The notes under the pieces: model-generated
Databases searched by the model: none
What the model was told of the DNA's origin: nothing
The model's input: only the letters and a program-made list of their open reading frames with translations
DNA from: Stutzerimonas stutzeri TS44
GTDB taxonomy: Bacteria; Pseudomonadota; Gammaproteobacteria; Pseudomonadales; Pseudomonadaceae
Direction of reading: 5' to 3'
DNA: 64,000 nt
Assembly: GCA_000263395.1 (NCBI GenBank)
Contig: AJXE01000001.1
Location: forward strand, 124,001-188,000
In this document: in pieces, positions 33,947 to 43,098 of the stretch
Numbering within the stretch: position 1 is the stretch's first letter
Layout of the letters: each line of letters begins with the position of its first letter
Made by a program: the position numbers and the translations under genes

Positions 33947-34612
33947 TCAGAGCACCCGACTCTCGAAGCGTGAAAGTCCAACCAGCTCCAGTACCAGCTG
34001 ATCACCGGACTGCAGCGGGCCGACGCCGGCCGGCGTGCCGGTCAGCACCACGTCGCCGGGTTGCAGGCTGAAGTGCCCGGCGATGTGCTGCAGCAGCGGC
34101 AGGATGGCGTTGAGCATCTGGCTGCTGTTGCCGTCCTGGCGCACTTCGCCGTTGATGCTCAGGCGGATGCCGATATCGCTCAGGTCTTCCACCGCGCTGG
34201 CGGGGACGAACGGCGCCAGCACGCAGGCGCCGTCGAAGCTCTTGGCGATCTCCCACGGATGGCCCTTTTCCTTGAGCTTCGCCTGCACGTCGCGCAGGGT
34301 CAGGTCCAGCGCAGGGGCGAAGCCGGAAATCGCATCGCGCAATTCCTCCTCGCCCGGCTTGCGCGACAGCGGCTTGCCGATCAGCACGGCGATTTCCGCC
34401 TCGTAATGCACCGCGCCACGCTCGGCGGGGATGCTGAAACCGCCGGCCAGCGGCACCGCGCAGCTGCCCGGCTTGATGAACAGCAGCGGCTCGCTGGGCA
34501 CCGGATTGTTCAGTTCCCTGGCATGCTCGGCATAGTTGCGACCGATGCAGACCACCTTGCCCAGGGGATAGTGGATCGGCGTACCGTCGATGTACTGGTG
34601 TTGGTAATTCAT
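33947..34612 (-). CDS. Fumarylacetoacetate hydrolase family protein
   Basis: A 221-residue FAH-fold hydrolase/decarboxylase. Family blocks: KVVCIGRNYAEHARELNN, EPLLFIKPGSCAVPL, VHYEAEIAVLIGKPL (metal ligands E-x-E), KSFDGACVLAPFVPAS and GDVVLTGTPAGVGPLQSGD. Members act on acylpyruvates or oxaloacetate-like acids with Mg2+ or Mn2+. The start MNYQHQYIDGTPI was chosen by homology. It follows the D-2-hydroxyglutarate dehydrogenase gene on the same strand, separated by a REP-like hairpin. The substrate is not determinable. Confidence 0.9.
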   Translation of the reverse strand: MNYQHQYIDGTPIHYPLGKVVCIGRNYAEHARELNNPVPSEPLLFIKPGSCAVPLAGGFSIPAERGAVHYEAEIAVLIGKPLSRKPGEEELRDAISGFAPALDLTLRDVQAKLKEKGHPWEIAKSFDGACVLAPFVPASAVEDLSDIGIRLSINGEVRQDGNSSQMLNAILPLLQHIAGHFSLQPGDVVLTGTPAGVGPLQSGDQLVLELVGLSRFESRVL

Positions 34613-34626
34613 GACTGTCCTCGGAC

Positions 34627-34705
34627 GCAGGGTGGACGCTGCGCAGCGCTGCCACCGGGTAGCTGTCGTGGTGGCAAAGCACCGATGGTCGCTTTGCCAC
34701 CCCAC
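34627..34705. repeat. REP-like double hairpin between D2HGDH and FAH genes
   Basis: Two adjacent hairpins: 34631-34656 with outer GGTGG/CCACC arms after GCAG, and 34670-34701 with an 11-base-pair perfect stem GGTGGCAAAGC/GCTTTGCCACC around a 10-base loop. The GGTGG/CCACC ends resemble the GTAG-tailed elements at 22657-22780 and 57449-57524, but here the tails point outward. The first hairpin base is 19 bases from the FAH start codon, and the second ends 8 bases from the D2HGDH stop. Confidence 0.6.
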
Positions 34706-34708
34706 GGG

Positions 34709-36127
34709 TCAGAGCGGGAAGATCTTCCCGGGGTTCATGATGCCGTTCGGATCGAACACCGCCTTGACCGCCTTCATGTATTCGATTTCCGCCGGCGAGC
34801 GGCTGTAGTGCAGGTAGTCACGTTTGGTCATGCCGACGCCGTGCTCGGCAGAAATCGAGCCGTTGTACTTTTCGACGGTCTCGAATACCCACTTGTTCAC
34901 CGATGCGCACTTGGCGAAGAACTCCTCCTTCGTCAGCGCCTCGGGCTTGAGGATGTTCAGGTGCAGGTTGCCGTCGCCGATGTGACCGTACCAGAGCACC
35001 TCGAAATCCGGATAGTTCTGGCCGACGATGGTGTCGATGTCGGCGAGGAAGGCCGGCACCTTGCCGACGGTCACCGAGATGTCGTTCTTGTACGGCGTCC
35101 AGTGGGCGATGGTTTCGGAGATGTACTCGCGCAGCTTCCACAGATTCTGCAGCTGCTGCTCGCTCTGGCTCATCACCCCATCGAGCACCCAGCCCTGCTC
35201 GACGCAGTGCTCGAAGGTCGCCAGCGCCTGCTCGGCGCGCTCTTCGGTGGTGGCCTCGAACTCCAGCAGCGCATAGAACGGCGCGCGGGTCTCGAACGGT
35301 GCCGGCACGTCGCCGCGGCCGAGGATCTTGTCCAGGCACTTGTCGGAGAAGAACTCGAAGGCGGTCAGGTCGAGCTTGTCCTGGAAGGCGTGCAGCACCG
35401 GCATGATCGAATCGAAGTCCGGCGTGCCCAGCACCAGCGCGGTGAGATTGCTCGGCTGGCGCTCCAGGCGCATGGTCGCCTCGACCACGAAGCCCAGCGT
35501 GCCCTCGGCACCGATGAACAGCTGGCGCAGGTCGTAGCCGGTGGCGTTCTTGACCAGGTCCTTGTTCAGTTCGAGCAGATCGCCCTTGCCGGTCACGACC
35601 TTGAGCCCGGCGACCCAGTTGCGCGTCATGCCGTAGCGGATCACCTTGATGCCGCCAGCGTTGGTGCCGATGTTGCCGCCGATCTGGCTGGAGCCGGCCG
35701 AGGCGAAGTCCACCGGGTAGTACAGCCCCTTGTCCTCGGCGAACTGCTGCAGCTGGGCGGTGACCACGCCGGGCTGGCAGACGACCGTGCGCTCCATCTC
35801 GTTGAACGCGACGATCTGGTTCATGTAGTCGAACGCCACCACCACCTCGCCGCTCGCTGCCACCGCCGCGGCCGACAGCCCGGTACGCCCGCCCGAAGGC
35901 ACCAGCGCCACCTGGCGCGCGTTGGCCCAGCGCACGATCGCCTGTACCTGCTCGATGCTCTTGGGGAACACGATGGCCGACGGCGCCGGCGCAAAATGCT
36001 TGGTCCAGTCCTTGCCGTAGGCGTTCAGCGAATCGGCGTCGGTCAGCACCTTGCCGGGCTCGACCAAGGTTTGCAGCTCAGCGATCAGGGCGGGGTCGGT
36101 CATCACGGGAACACTCATCTGATTCAT
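34709..36127 (-). CDS. D-2-hydroxyglutarate dehydrogenase (FAD-linked oxidase)
   Basis: A 472-residue VAO/PCMH flavoenzyme from the ATG at 36127 (AGGG 6 bases upstream; GTG 36133 and ATG 36118 are alternatives). FAD-binding blocks are LVPSGGRTGLSAAAVA, SSQIGGNIGTNAGGIKVIRY and ATGYDLRQLFIGAEGTLG; the C-terminal metal site has HIGDGNLHLNI and SAEHGVGMTKR. It is divergent from serA. In P. stutzeri A1501 this enzyme has been reported to oxidise the D-2-hydroxyglutarate made by SerA, regenerating 2-oxoglutarate and driving serine synthesis, with electrons passed to an electron-transfer flavoprotein. Assignment rests on family and this conserved neighbour. Confidence 0.92.
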   Translation of the reverse strand: MNQMSVPVMTDPALIAELQTLVEPGKVLTDADSLNAYGKDWTKHFAPAPSAIVFPKSIEQVQAIVRWANARQVALVPSGGRTGLSAAAVAASGEVVVAFDYMNQIVAFNEMERTVVCQPGVVTAQLQQFAEDKGLYYPVDFASAGSSQIGGNIGTNAGGIKVIRYGMTRNWVAGLKVVTGKGDLLELNKDLVKNATGYDLRQLFIGAEGTLGFVVEATMRLERQPSNLTALVLGTPDFDSIMPVLHAFQDKLDLTAFEFFSDKCLDKILGRGDVPAPFETRAPFYALLEFEATTEERAEQALATFEHCVEQGWVLDGVMSQSEQQLQNLWKLREYISETIAHWTPYKNDISVTVGKVPAFLADIDTIVGQNYPDFEVLWYGHIGDGNLHLNILKPEALTKEEFFAKCASVNKWVFETVEKYNGSISAEHGVGMTKRDYLHYSRSPAEIEYMKAVKAVFDPNGIMNPGKIFPL

Positions 36128-36300
36128 GGTCACCCTGAGAACGCTTCAGCTCGGGGATGGCTGATTCAGGGGGTGCGTATGCTAGCATAAGCACCCCTTC
36201 GAAACGTGCCTCGGCAGACTTCCGCCACCGCTTGCAGCCGGTGCGGCCAGCCTTCGCTGGACACTTGTCATCACCTCCGGCCTTAAAGGTTTTAATGCAG

Positions 36301-37530
36301 ATGAGCCAGACTTCACTCGACAAGAGCAAGATCAAGTTCCTTCTTCTCGAAGGTGTCCATCAGAACGCCCTCGACACCTTGAAGGCCGCCGGTTACTCGA
36401 ACATCGAATACCTCAAGACCGCGCTGACCGGCGACGAGCTGAAGGAAAAGATCGCCGACGCACACTTCATCGGCATCCGCTCGCGCACCCAGCTGACCGA
36501 GGAAGTCTTCGACGCCGCCAAGAAGCTGATCGCCGTCGGCTGCTTCTGCATCGGCACCAACCAGGTCAACCTCAATGCCGCCCGCGAGCGCGGCATCGCG
36601 GTGTTCAACGCGCCCTACTCCAACACCCGCTCGGTGGCCGAACTGGTGCTGGCCGAAGCCATCCTGCTGCTGCGCGGCATCCCCGAGAAGAACGCCGCCT
36701 GCCAGCGCGGCGGCTGGATCAAGTCTGCCGCCAACTCGTTCGAGATCCGCGGCAAGAAGCTCGGCATCATCGGCTACGGCTCCATCGGCACCCAGCTGTC
36801 GGTCCTGGCCGAGGCGCTGGGCATGCAGGTGTTCTTCTATGACGTGGTCGCCAAGCTGCCGCTGGGCAACGCCACCCAGATCGGCTCGCTGTACGACCTG
36901 CTGGGCATGTGCGACATCGTTTCGCTGCACGTGCCGGAGCTGCCGTCCACCCAGTGGATGATCGGCGAGAAGGAAATCCGCGCCATGAAGAAGGGCGGCA
37001 TCCTGATCAACGCCGCGCGCGGCACCGTGGTCGAGCTGGACCACCTGGCCGCGGCGATCAAGGACGAGCACCTGATCGGCGCCGCCATCGACGTGTTCCC
37101 GGTCGAGCCCAAGTCCAATGACGAAGAGTTCGTCACGCCGCTGCGCGGCCTGGATCGGGTGATCCTCACCCCGCACATCGGCGGCTCCACCGCCGAGGCG
37201 CAGGCCAACATCGGCCTGGAAGTCGCCGAGAAGCTGGTGCGTTACAGCGACAACGGCACCTCGGTGTCCTCGGTCAACTTCCCGGAAGTGGCGCTGCCGT
37301 CGCACCCGGGCAAGCATCGCCTGCTGCACATCCACCAGAACATCCCGGGCGTGATGAGCGAGATCAACAAGGTCTTCGCCGACAACGGCATCAACATCGC
37401 CGGCCAGTTTCTGCAGACCAACGACAAGGTCGGCTACGTGGTGATCGACGTCGACAAGGAATACTCCGATCTCGCCCTGGAGAAGCTGCAGCGCGTCAAC
37501 GGCACCATCCGCAGCCGCGTGCTGTTCTGA
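36301..37530 (+). CDS. serA: D-3-phosphoglycerate dehydrogenase
   Basis: A 409-residue enzyme, first step of serine synthesis; also known to reduce 2-oxoglutarate to D-2-hydroxyglutarate. NAD-binding GYGSIG is at residues 158-163, catalytic R240 (NAARGTVVELD), E269 (VFPVEP) and H292 (LTPHIGGSTAEAQ). An ACT domain at about 335-409 (HIHQNIPGVMSEINKVFADN) gives serine feedback. The second ATG (36301, MSQTSLDKSK) matches the family; ATG 36295 is two codons upstream. Divergent from the D2HGDH gene (173 bases) and ended by a strong terminator. Confidence 0.97.
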   Translation: MSQTSLDKSKIKFLLLEGVHQNALDTLKAAGYSNIEYLKTALTGDELKEKIADAHFIGIRSRTQLTEEVFDAAKKLIAVGCFCIGTNQVNLNAARERGIAVFNAPYSNTRSVAELVLAEAILLLRGIPEKNAACQRGGWIKSAANSFEIRGKKLGIIGYGSIGTQLSVLAEALGMQVFFYDVVAKLPLGNATQIGSLYDLLGMCDIVSLHVPELPSTQWMIGEKEIRAMKKGGILINAARGTVVELDHLAAAIKDEHLIGAAIDVFPVEPKSNDEEFVTPLRGLDRVILTPHIGGSTAEAQANIGLEVAEKLVRYSDNGTSVSSVNFPEVALPSHPGKHRLLHIHQNIPGVMSEINKVFADNGINIAGQFLQTNDKVGYVVIDVDKEYSDLALEKLQRVNGTIRSRVLF

Positions 37531-37566
37531 TCGACCGCGGCGAACAGCTCGCCGCGCACCGCTCCG

Positions 37567-37600
37567 ATGCCAGTCAGCCCCGCTGACTGGCATTTTTTTT
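37567..37600 (+). terminator. Rho-independent terminator of serA
   Basis: A perfect 12-base-pair stem ATGCCAGTCAGC/GCTGACTGGCAT with a CCC loop followed directly by eight Ts (37593-37600), 36 bases after the serA stop. Confidence 0.95.
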
Positions 37601-37724
37601 GCGCCCACGAAAAACCCGGTGCGCTGATCCCGATCAGTCCGGCCGCGCCGGCGGCTGACTAGACTTACGTCCAATGTGCCCAAGTCCGGCCGCAGCCGAA
37701 CATCAACAAAAACGGAATCCCGCC

Positions 37725-39659
37725 ATGAGCACAGCTGACGCCCTCGCCGCCGCCGGCAAGACTGCCGTACTGCAGAACATCCACGGCATCATGGAGTTCC
37801 TGCGCAAGTTCCCGCCGTTCAACCAGATGGAAAAGGCCCACCTCGCCTACCTGGTGGAAAACTGCGAGCTGCGCTTCTATGCCGCCGGCGAGCACATCAT
37901 CTCGCCCGACGACGGTGTGGTGCAGCACTTCTTCATCGTCAAGCAGGGCCGCGTGCACGGGCAGCGCCCGCACAGCGCCAAGCACGGCAGCGAAACCACC
38001 TTCGAGGCGATCGTCGGCGAGTGCTTCCCGATGGCCGCCCTGATGGCCGAACGCGCCACGCACACCACCCATCTGGCGGCCGAGGACACCTTCTGCTTCC
38101 TGCTGCACAAGACGGCATTCGTCCAGTTGATCTCGATCTCCAGCGCCTTTCGCGATTTCGCCATCCGCGGCGTCAGCAGCCTGCTCGACCTGGTCAACCA
38201 GCAGGCGCAGATGCGTGCCGTCGAGAGCCTGGGCGAGAACTACTCGCTGGATACCCGCATCGGCGAACTCGCCGTGCACCACCCGATCGCCTGTCTGCCG
38301 GGGCTGGCACTGCGCGAGGCCACCGCGCTGATGCAGCAGAGCAACGTCGGCAGCATCGTCATCGTCGACGAGCAGCAGCACCCGCTGGGCATCTTCACCC
38401 TGCGCGATCTGCGCCGCGTGATCGGCACCGGGGCCGCCGAGCTGGATGCGGCGATCTCCTCCTACATGACCCACGAGCCGTTCCACCTTCCGCCGGAGGC
38501 GACTGCCTTCGATGCCGCCATCGCCATGACCGAACGCCACATCGCCCATGTCTGCGTGGTCGACGCCGGCCAGTTGGTGGGCGTGATTTCCGAACGCGAC
38601 CTGTTTTCCCTGCAGCGCGTCGATCTGGTGCATCTGGCGCAGACCATCGGCCATGCCGAGCGCGTCGAGGCGCTGGTGGCGATCCGCGGCCGCATCAGGC
38701 AGCTGGTCGACAACATGCTCGCGCATGGCGCGTCCTCGACGCAGATCACCCGCATCATCACGCTGCTCAACGACCATACCGTGCGGCGCGTGATCGAGCT
38801 GGCCATCCGCGACATGGGCGACCCGGGCGTACCGTTCACCTGGCTGTGCTTCGGCAGCGAAGGCCGCCGCGAGCAGACCCTGCACACCGATCAGGACAAC
38901 GGCATTCTCTTCGAGGCAGCCGACGCCGCCGAGGCCGCGCAACGGCGCGGGCGGCTGCTGCCGCTGGCCGAACGCATCAACCGCGACCTGGACACCTGCG
39001 GCTTCACGCTGTGCCGCGGCAATATCATGGCCGGCAACCCCGAGCTGTGCCTGTCGCGCCAGGAGTGGGGGCGGCGCTTCAGCGCGTTCGTGCGCGAAGC
39101 GACGCCGGAAAACCTGCTGAACAGCACCATCTTCTTCGACCTGCGGGCGATCTGGGGTCCGCAGGAAGGCTGCGAACAGCTGCGCCGCGAGCTGCTCGAG
39201 GAGGTCGCCGACAATCGCATCTTCCAGCGCATGATGGCCGACAACGCCCTGCGTCACCGCCCGCCGGTGGGCCGCTTCCGCGATTTCGTGCTGGCGCGCA
39301 AAGGCGAAGGCAAGGACACTCTCGACCTCAAGGTCCAGGGGTTGACGCCCTTCGTCGACGGCGCCCGGCTACTGGCGCTGGCCAACGGCATCGGCGAATG
39401 CAACACACTCGAGCGCCTGCGCCGCCTGGTCGAGAAAGACATCATCGACGCCAAGGATGGCGCCGCCTACGAAGAGGCCTACCACTTCATCCAGCAGACC
39501 CGCATGCAGCATCATCAGCAACAGGCGCGCGACGAGACGCCCTATTCCAACCGGCTCGACCCGGATACGCTCAACGCTCTCGACCGCCGTATCCTGCGCG
39601 AATCGTTCCGCCAGGCCCAGCGTCTGCAGACGAGTCTGGCCGCGCGCTACCAGTTGTAG
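37725..39659 (+). CDS. Cyclic-nucleotide-binding, CBS and DUF294 nucleotidyltransferase-like protein
   Basis: A 644-residue signalling protein with domains in order: cNMP-binding (about residues 20-140, with YAAGEHIISPDDGVVQHFF), a CBS pair (about 175-300, including VGSIVIVDEQQHPLGIFTL and HVCVVDAGQLVGVISERDL), a DUF294 nucleotidyltransferase domain (GSEGRREQTLHTDQDNGIL, near 370-390) and its C-terminal substrate-binding-like domain. This matches GlnD-like proteins beside acetate permease genes in pseudomonads. The start MSTADALAAAGK was chosen by homology. The exonuclease gene follows after 7 bases. A regulatory role tied to acetate uptake is inferred. Confidence 0.9.
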   Translation: MSTADALAAAGKTAVLQNIHGIMEFLRKFPPFNQMEKAHLAYLVENCELRFYAAGEHIISPDDGVVQHFFIVKQGRVHGQRPHSAKHGSETTFEAIVGECFPMAALMAERATHTTHLAAEDTFCFLLHKTAFVQLISISSAFRDFAIRGVSSLLDLVNQQAQMRAVESLGENYSLDTRIGELAVHHPIACLPGLALREATALMQQSNVGSIVIVDEQQHPLGIFTLRDLRRVIGTGAAELDAAISSYMTHEPFHLPPEATAFDAAIAMTERHIAHVCVVDAGQLVGVISERDLFSLQRVDLVHLAQTIGHAERVEALVAIRGRIRQLVDNMLAHGASSTQITRIITLLNDHTVRRVIELAIRDMGDPGVPFTWLCFGSEGRREQTLHTDQDNGILFEAADAAEAAQRRGRLLPLAERINRDLDTCGFTLCRGNIMAGNPELCLSRQEWGRRFSAFVREATPENLLNSTIFFDLRAIWGPQEGCEQLRRELLEEVADNRIFQRMMADNALRHRPPVGRFRDFVLARKGEGKDTLDLKVQGLTPFVDGARLLALANGIGECNTLERLRRLVEKDIIDAKDGAAYEEAYHFIQQTRMQHHQQQARDETPYSNRLDPDTLNALDRRILRESFRQAQRLQTSLAARYQL

Positions 39660-39666
39660 ACCCGAG

Positions 39667-40374
39667 ATGAAAATGACCTGGTTTCACCCGCGCGGGCCGA
39701 AGCTCACGCTCGATCAGCAACAACGCCTGGCCAAACTGAAGCGCCCCGCCGCCCTCGGCGAAACCCCGCTGCGCGAACAGCGGCTGGTGGTGCTCGACCT
39801 CGAAACCTCGGGCCTGCACCTCAAGCGCGACCTGGTCATTTCCATCGGCGCGGTGACCATCGAAAACGCCGCGATCGATTTCTCCCGGCAGTTCGAGTGC
39901 ACGCTCAATCGCCAGATCAAGTTCAGCGAAAGCGTGCTGATTCACGGCATCGCGCCCAGCGAGCTGGCCAGCGGCCTGCCACCGCCCGACGCCCTGCTCG
40001 GCTTCATGGAATTCGCCGCTGACAGCGTGATCCTTGCATTCCACGCGCCGTTCGATGAGCGCATGCTGGGCCGTGCGCTGAAAAAAGAGCTGGGCTACAC
40101 CCTGCAAAACACCTTTATCGATGTGGCCGACCTGGCGCCAATGCTGTTCCCGCACGCGATGATTCACCGTGGCGGACTCGATCACTGGCTGCAGTACTTC
40201 CACATCGACATTCCGCAGCGCCACCATGCCTCCGCCGATGCGCTGGCTACCGCGCAGATCGCCCTGATCCTGATGAGCCGCGCCCGTCGTCTGGGTATCG
40301 AACGCATCGATGAGCTGGCTCGGCGCGTCCGCTGCTGGAAGCGTGCACGGCAGGTCGCGCGGCACTCGTTCTGA
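39667..40374 (+). CDS. DEDDh 3'-5' exonuclease (DnaQ-like)
   Basis: A 235-residue exonuclease with the DEDDh set: D and E in VVLDLETSGLHLKRDLV, D in FHAPFDERML, and H-x4-D in HHASADALATAQIA near the C terminus. These coordinate two metal ions for 3' nucleotide removal. It resembles the epsilon subunit proofreading domain but lacks the extra C-terminal region of DnaQ. Two ATGs, at 39667 and 39673, are in frame; the first is used. Seven bases after the cNMP/CBS/DUF294 gene, so one operon. Confidence 0.9.
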   Translation: MKMTWFHPRGPKLTLDQQQRLAKLKRPAALGETPLREQRLVVLDLETSGLHLKRDLVISIGAVTIENAAIDFSRQFECTLNRQIKFSESVLIHGIAPSELASGLPPPDALLGFMEFAADSVILAFHAPFDERMLGRALKKELGYTLQNTFIDVADLAPMLFPHAMIHRGGLDHWLQYFHIDIPQRHHASADALATAQIALILMSRARRLGIERIDELARRVRCWKRARQVARHSF

Positions 40375-40450
40375 TTCAGCCTGCGCCACGCCGGTTGACG
40401 CACCTCGCCGCAAGCGGCACGACGGCCGCTCGCACGAGGTCAGGATAATC

Positions 40451-40966
40451 CTATGACCGGGTGCAGATGGTCTGGTAAAGCGGAGCGTCCGTTTCCAGTT
40501 CGGTCAGGGTTTCCATCCTAGCCTCGCCGGCATCGTTGAGCCGGAACATCGCCCTCTCGTTGCAGAGCAACTGGTACTTGCCGCTTTTCACCGTGGAGAT
40601 CAGGTGCTGCTTCTCGAAGCGATACAGGACGAACCGGGCCAGGCGTCCCTGTGCGACGTCCTGGACTTGCACGTTGGTACTGTCAAGCACCGTGTAGGCC
40701 AGCGGCATGGGGAACAACAGTGTCCAAGGCCGCCACAGCATGTGGCCCTCCTCGCTGGATATCACCACGGAGCCTTGTGGCAGGCGGGCCTGCGATGTCT
40801 CGAACCAGGTGTACTCGTAGTAGATCGTGTAGCCGAACATGCCCAGCCCGGCGAATACCGGGATGATCCACATGGGCAACCGCTTGCCGGACAGGGAGCG
40901 CAGCAGCAACGCAACTCCTGCGCCCGCCAGGGCGGCAGCCACTGCTGCGATGAGATGCCAGAACAT
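40451..40966 (-). CDS. Membrane protein of unknown function
   Basis: A 171-residue protein with two N-terminal hydrophobic helices (LIAAVAAALAGAGVALLL; LPMWIIPVFAGLGMFGYTIYY) and a 120-residue extracytoplasmic-type tail (VVISSEEGHMLWRPWTLLF, RLARFVLYRFEKQHLIST). Homologues are found only in pseudomonad actP regions as far as I recall. It lies 96 bases downstream of actP on the same strand, past a strong terminator. No known motif. Function unknown. Confidence 0.75.
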   Translation of the reverse strand: MFWHLIAAVAAALAGAGVALLLRSLSGKRLPMWIIPVFAGLGMFGYTIYYEYTWFETSQARLPQGSVVISSEEGHMLWRPWTLLFPMPLAYTVLDSTNVQVQDVAQGRLARFVLYRFEKQHLISTVKSGKYQLLCNERAMFRLNDAGEARMETLTELETDAPLYQTICTRS

Positions 40967-40979
40967 AGATCACTTCCTC

Positions 40980-41013
40980 AAAAAAATCGGGCTTCCAGAT
41001 GGAAGCCCGATTC
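40980..41013 (-). terminator. Rho-independent terminator of actP
   Basis: Read on the minus strand: an 11-base-pair perfect stem ATCGGGCTTCC/GGAAGCCCGAT with a 4-base loop, followed by a T-run (A-run at 40981-40986 on the plus strand). It lies 49 bases beyond the actP stop and 14 bases before the next minus-strand start. Confidence 0.92.
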
Positions 41014-41061
41014 TTACTTCAACCTCGCGTCAGCCGCGCTGACGTCCGGCCGCATTATCGT

Positions 41062-42831
41062 TTAGTGGCCAATCGCCGCGCCAGCACCCTTCGGTGTACG
41101 AACGCTTTCGACCAGGTCCTGGATTTCCCGCGGCGGAGCCTCGGTAGCCATGGATACGGCGTAGGCGACGGCGAAGTTCAGGATCGCACCGACGGCACCG
41201 AAGGCCTGCGGGGAAATACCAAACATCCACTCGGCCGGTACGTTGGCGAAGGTGTTGGTGCCCGGGATGAAGAACCAGCCCAGGTACAGGAAGATGTACA
41301 CGGCGGTACTCACCACACCAACCAGCATCCCCGCAACCGCACCTTTGCTGTTCACGCGCTTGGAGAAGATCCCCATCATCAGCGCCGGGAACAGGCTGGA
41401 TGCCGCTAGACCGAACGCCAGCGCCACCACCTGTGCCGCGAAGCCCGGCGGGTTCAGACCCAGCCAAGTAGCCAGGATGATCGCACCGGTCATCGAGAGA
41501 CGAGCGGCAATCATCTCGTTCTTCTCACTGATTTTCGGATTGATCAACGTCTTGATCAGGTCATGACTGAACGCCGAGGAGATCGCCAACAGCAGCCCCG
41601 CCGCTGTGGACAGCGCAGCAGCGATGGCACCGGCAGCAATCAGACCGACGACCCAGCTCGGCAGGTTGGCGATTTCCGGGTTGGCCAGCACGATGATGTC
41701 GTTGTTGACGGTCAGCTCGTTGCCGTTCCAGCCGCGCTCCTGCGCAGTCGGAGCGAAGGCCGCATTGGCATCGTTGTACATCTGGATCCGACCGTCGCTG
41801 TTCTTGTCTTCCCACTTGATCAGACCGGTATCTTCCCAGGTGTTGATCCAGTTCGGGCGCTCTTCATAGAGGATCGCCTGTCCTTTCGGACCATCCGGAT
41901 AAACGGTATCTACCAGGTTCAGACGAGCCATCGAGGCCACCGCCGGAGCCGTGAGGTACAGCAGGGCGATGAAGATCAGCGTCCAGCCAGCCGACCAGCG
42001 CGCATCAGCCACCTTCGGTACGGTGAAGAAGCGGATGATCACATGCGGCAGACCTGCAGTACCGATCATCAGCGACAGGGTGAACAGGATCATGTTCAGC
42101 CGGTTGTCGGTGTCGGCGGTGTAGGCCGCAAAGCCCAGGTCCTTTACCACGGCATCCAGTTTCTGCAGCAGCGGCAGGCCGGTCTCGACGTCGTTACCGA
42201 TCATGCCCAGCGACGGAATCGGGTTGCCGGTCAGCTGGAAGGCGATGAACACCGCCGGGATGGTATAGGCAATGATCAGCACGACGTACTGCGCCACCTG
42301 GGTGTAGGTGATGCCCTTCATGCCGCCGAATACCGCGTAGACGAACACGACCGCGGCAGCGATCCAGATACCGGCTTCGTTGCTCAACTCCAGGAAGCGC
42401 GAGAAGGCAATACCGGCACCAGCCATCTGGCCGATTACGTAGGTCAGAGAGATCAGCAGCAGGCAGAGCACCGCTACCAGGCGCGCACCACGGCTGTAGA
42501 ACCGGTCACCGATGAAATCCGGTACCGTGAACTTGCCGAACTTGCGCAGGTAGGGCGCCAGCAGCATCGCCAGCAGGACGTAGCCGCCGGTCCAGCCCAT
42601 CAGGTAGACCGAGGTGCCATAACCGCCGAAGGCGATGATGCCGGCCATGGAAATGAACGAGGCCGCGGACATCCAGTCCGCCGCGGTCGCCATACCGTTG
42701 GTCACGGGATGGACGCCACCACCGGCGACATAGAACTCCTTGGCGGAACCGGCACGGGCCCAGGCCGCGATACCGAAATAGAGCGCGAAGGACGCGCCCA
42801 CGAACAGCATGTTTATCCAGTACTGGCTCAT
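41062..42831 (-). CDS. actP: Sodium:solute symporter, acetate permease family (ActP-like)
   Basis: A 589-residue SSF (SLC5) transporter with about 13 membrane helices. Family signatures: VHPVTNGMATAADWMSAASF, YGTSVYLMGWTGGYVLLAM, AALSTAAGLLLAISSAFSHD and RLSMTGAIILATWLGLNPPG. A longer periplasmic or cytoplasmic loop (MYNDANAAFAPTAQERG) sits between helices. ActP of E. coli imports acetate and glycolate with a cation. The DUF485 partner gene ends 3 bases upstream, the usual yjcH-actP arrangement. A terminator follows. The substrate (acetate or another short-chain acid) is inferred from family. Confidence 0.9.
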   Translation of the reverse strand: MSQYWINMLFVGASFALYFGIAAWARAGSAKEFYVAGGGVHPVTNGMATAADWMSAASFISMAGIIAFGGYGTSVYLMGWTGGYVLLAMLLAPYLRKFGKFTVPDFIGDRFYSRGARLVAVLCLLLISLTYVIGQMAGAGIAFSRFLELSNEAGIWIAAAVVFVYAVFGGMKGITYTQVAQYVVLIIAYTIPAVFIAFQLTGNPIPSLGMIGNDVETGLPLLQKLDAVVKDLGFAAYTADTDNRLNMILFTLSLMIGTAGLPHVIIRFFTVPKVADARWSAGWTLIFIALLYLTAPAVASMARLNLVDTVYPDGPKGQAILYEERPNWINTWEDTGLIKWEDKNSDGRIQMYNDANAAFAPTAQERGWNGNELTVNNDIIVLANPEIANLPSWVVGLIAAGAIAAALSTAAGLLLAISSAFSHDLIKTLINPKISEKNEMIAARLSMTGAIILATWLGLNPPGFAAQVVALAFGLAASSLFPALMMGIFSKRVNSKGAVAGMLVGVVSTAVYIFLYLGWFFIPGTNTFANVPAEWMFGISPQAFGAVGAILNFAVAYAVSMATEAPPREIQDLVESVRTPKGAGAAIGH

Positions 42832-42834
42832 GGG

Positions 42835-43098
42835 TTACTCCTCAACGCCGAATTCTTTGTCCAGTTTGTTCATCCGCCACGCGTAGTGAAAGATGATCAA
42901 AAGGAACGCGATAATCGAGCCTTGTTGCGCAAACCAGAAGCCTATATCCGCACCCCCGATGTGGATACCCATCAACATCGGACGCAGGATTATGCCCAGT
43001 CCATAGGCTGCGAAGGCCCATGCCGCCAGGCTCCATACTATAAGGCGGACATTCGCCTTCCAGTACGCAGCCGCATTTTCTTTATTGTTGTCAGCCAT
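42835..43098 (-). CDS. yjcH: DUF485 (YjcH-like) small membrane protein
   Basis: An 87-residue protein with two membrane helices (LIVWSLAAWAFAAYGLGIIL; FWFAQQGSIIAFLLIIFHYA) ending in YAWRMNKLDKEFGVEE, the DUF485 end signature. These proteins pair with SSF acetate permeases, apparently as accessory subunits. The start MADNNKENAAAYW follows GGAG with a 9-base gap. Three bases separate its stop from the actP start, so translation is probably coupled. Confidence 0.92.
   Translation of the reverse strand: MADNNKENAAAYWKANVRLIVWSLAAWAFAAYGLGIILRPMLMGIHIGGADIGFWFAQQGSIIAFLLIIFHYAWRMNKLDKEFGVEE

Noticed and set aside
34061-36190. Open frame of about 700 codons on the plus strand opposite the FAH and D2HGDH genes
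   Set aside because: Antisense shadow with reverse-frame composition, no domain match.
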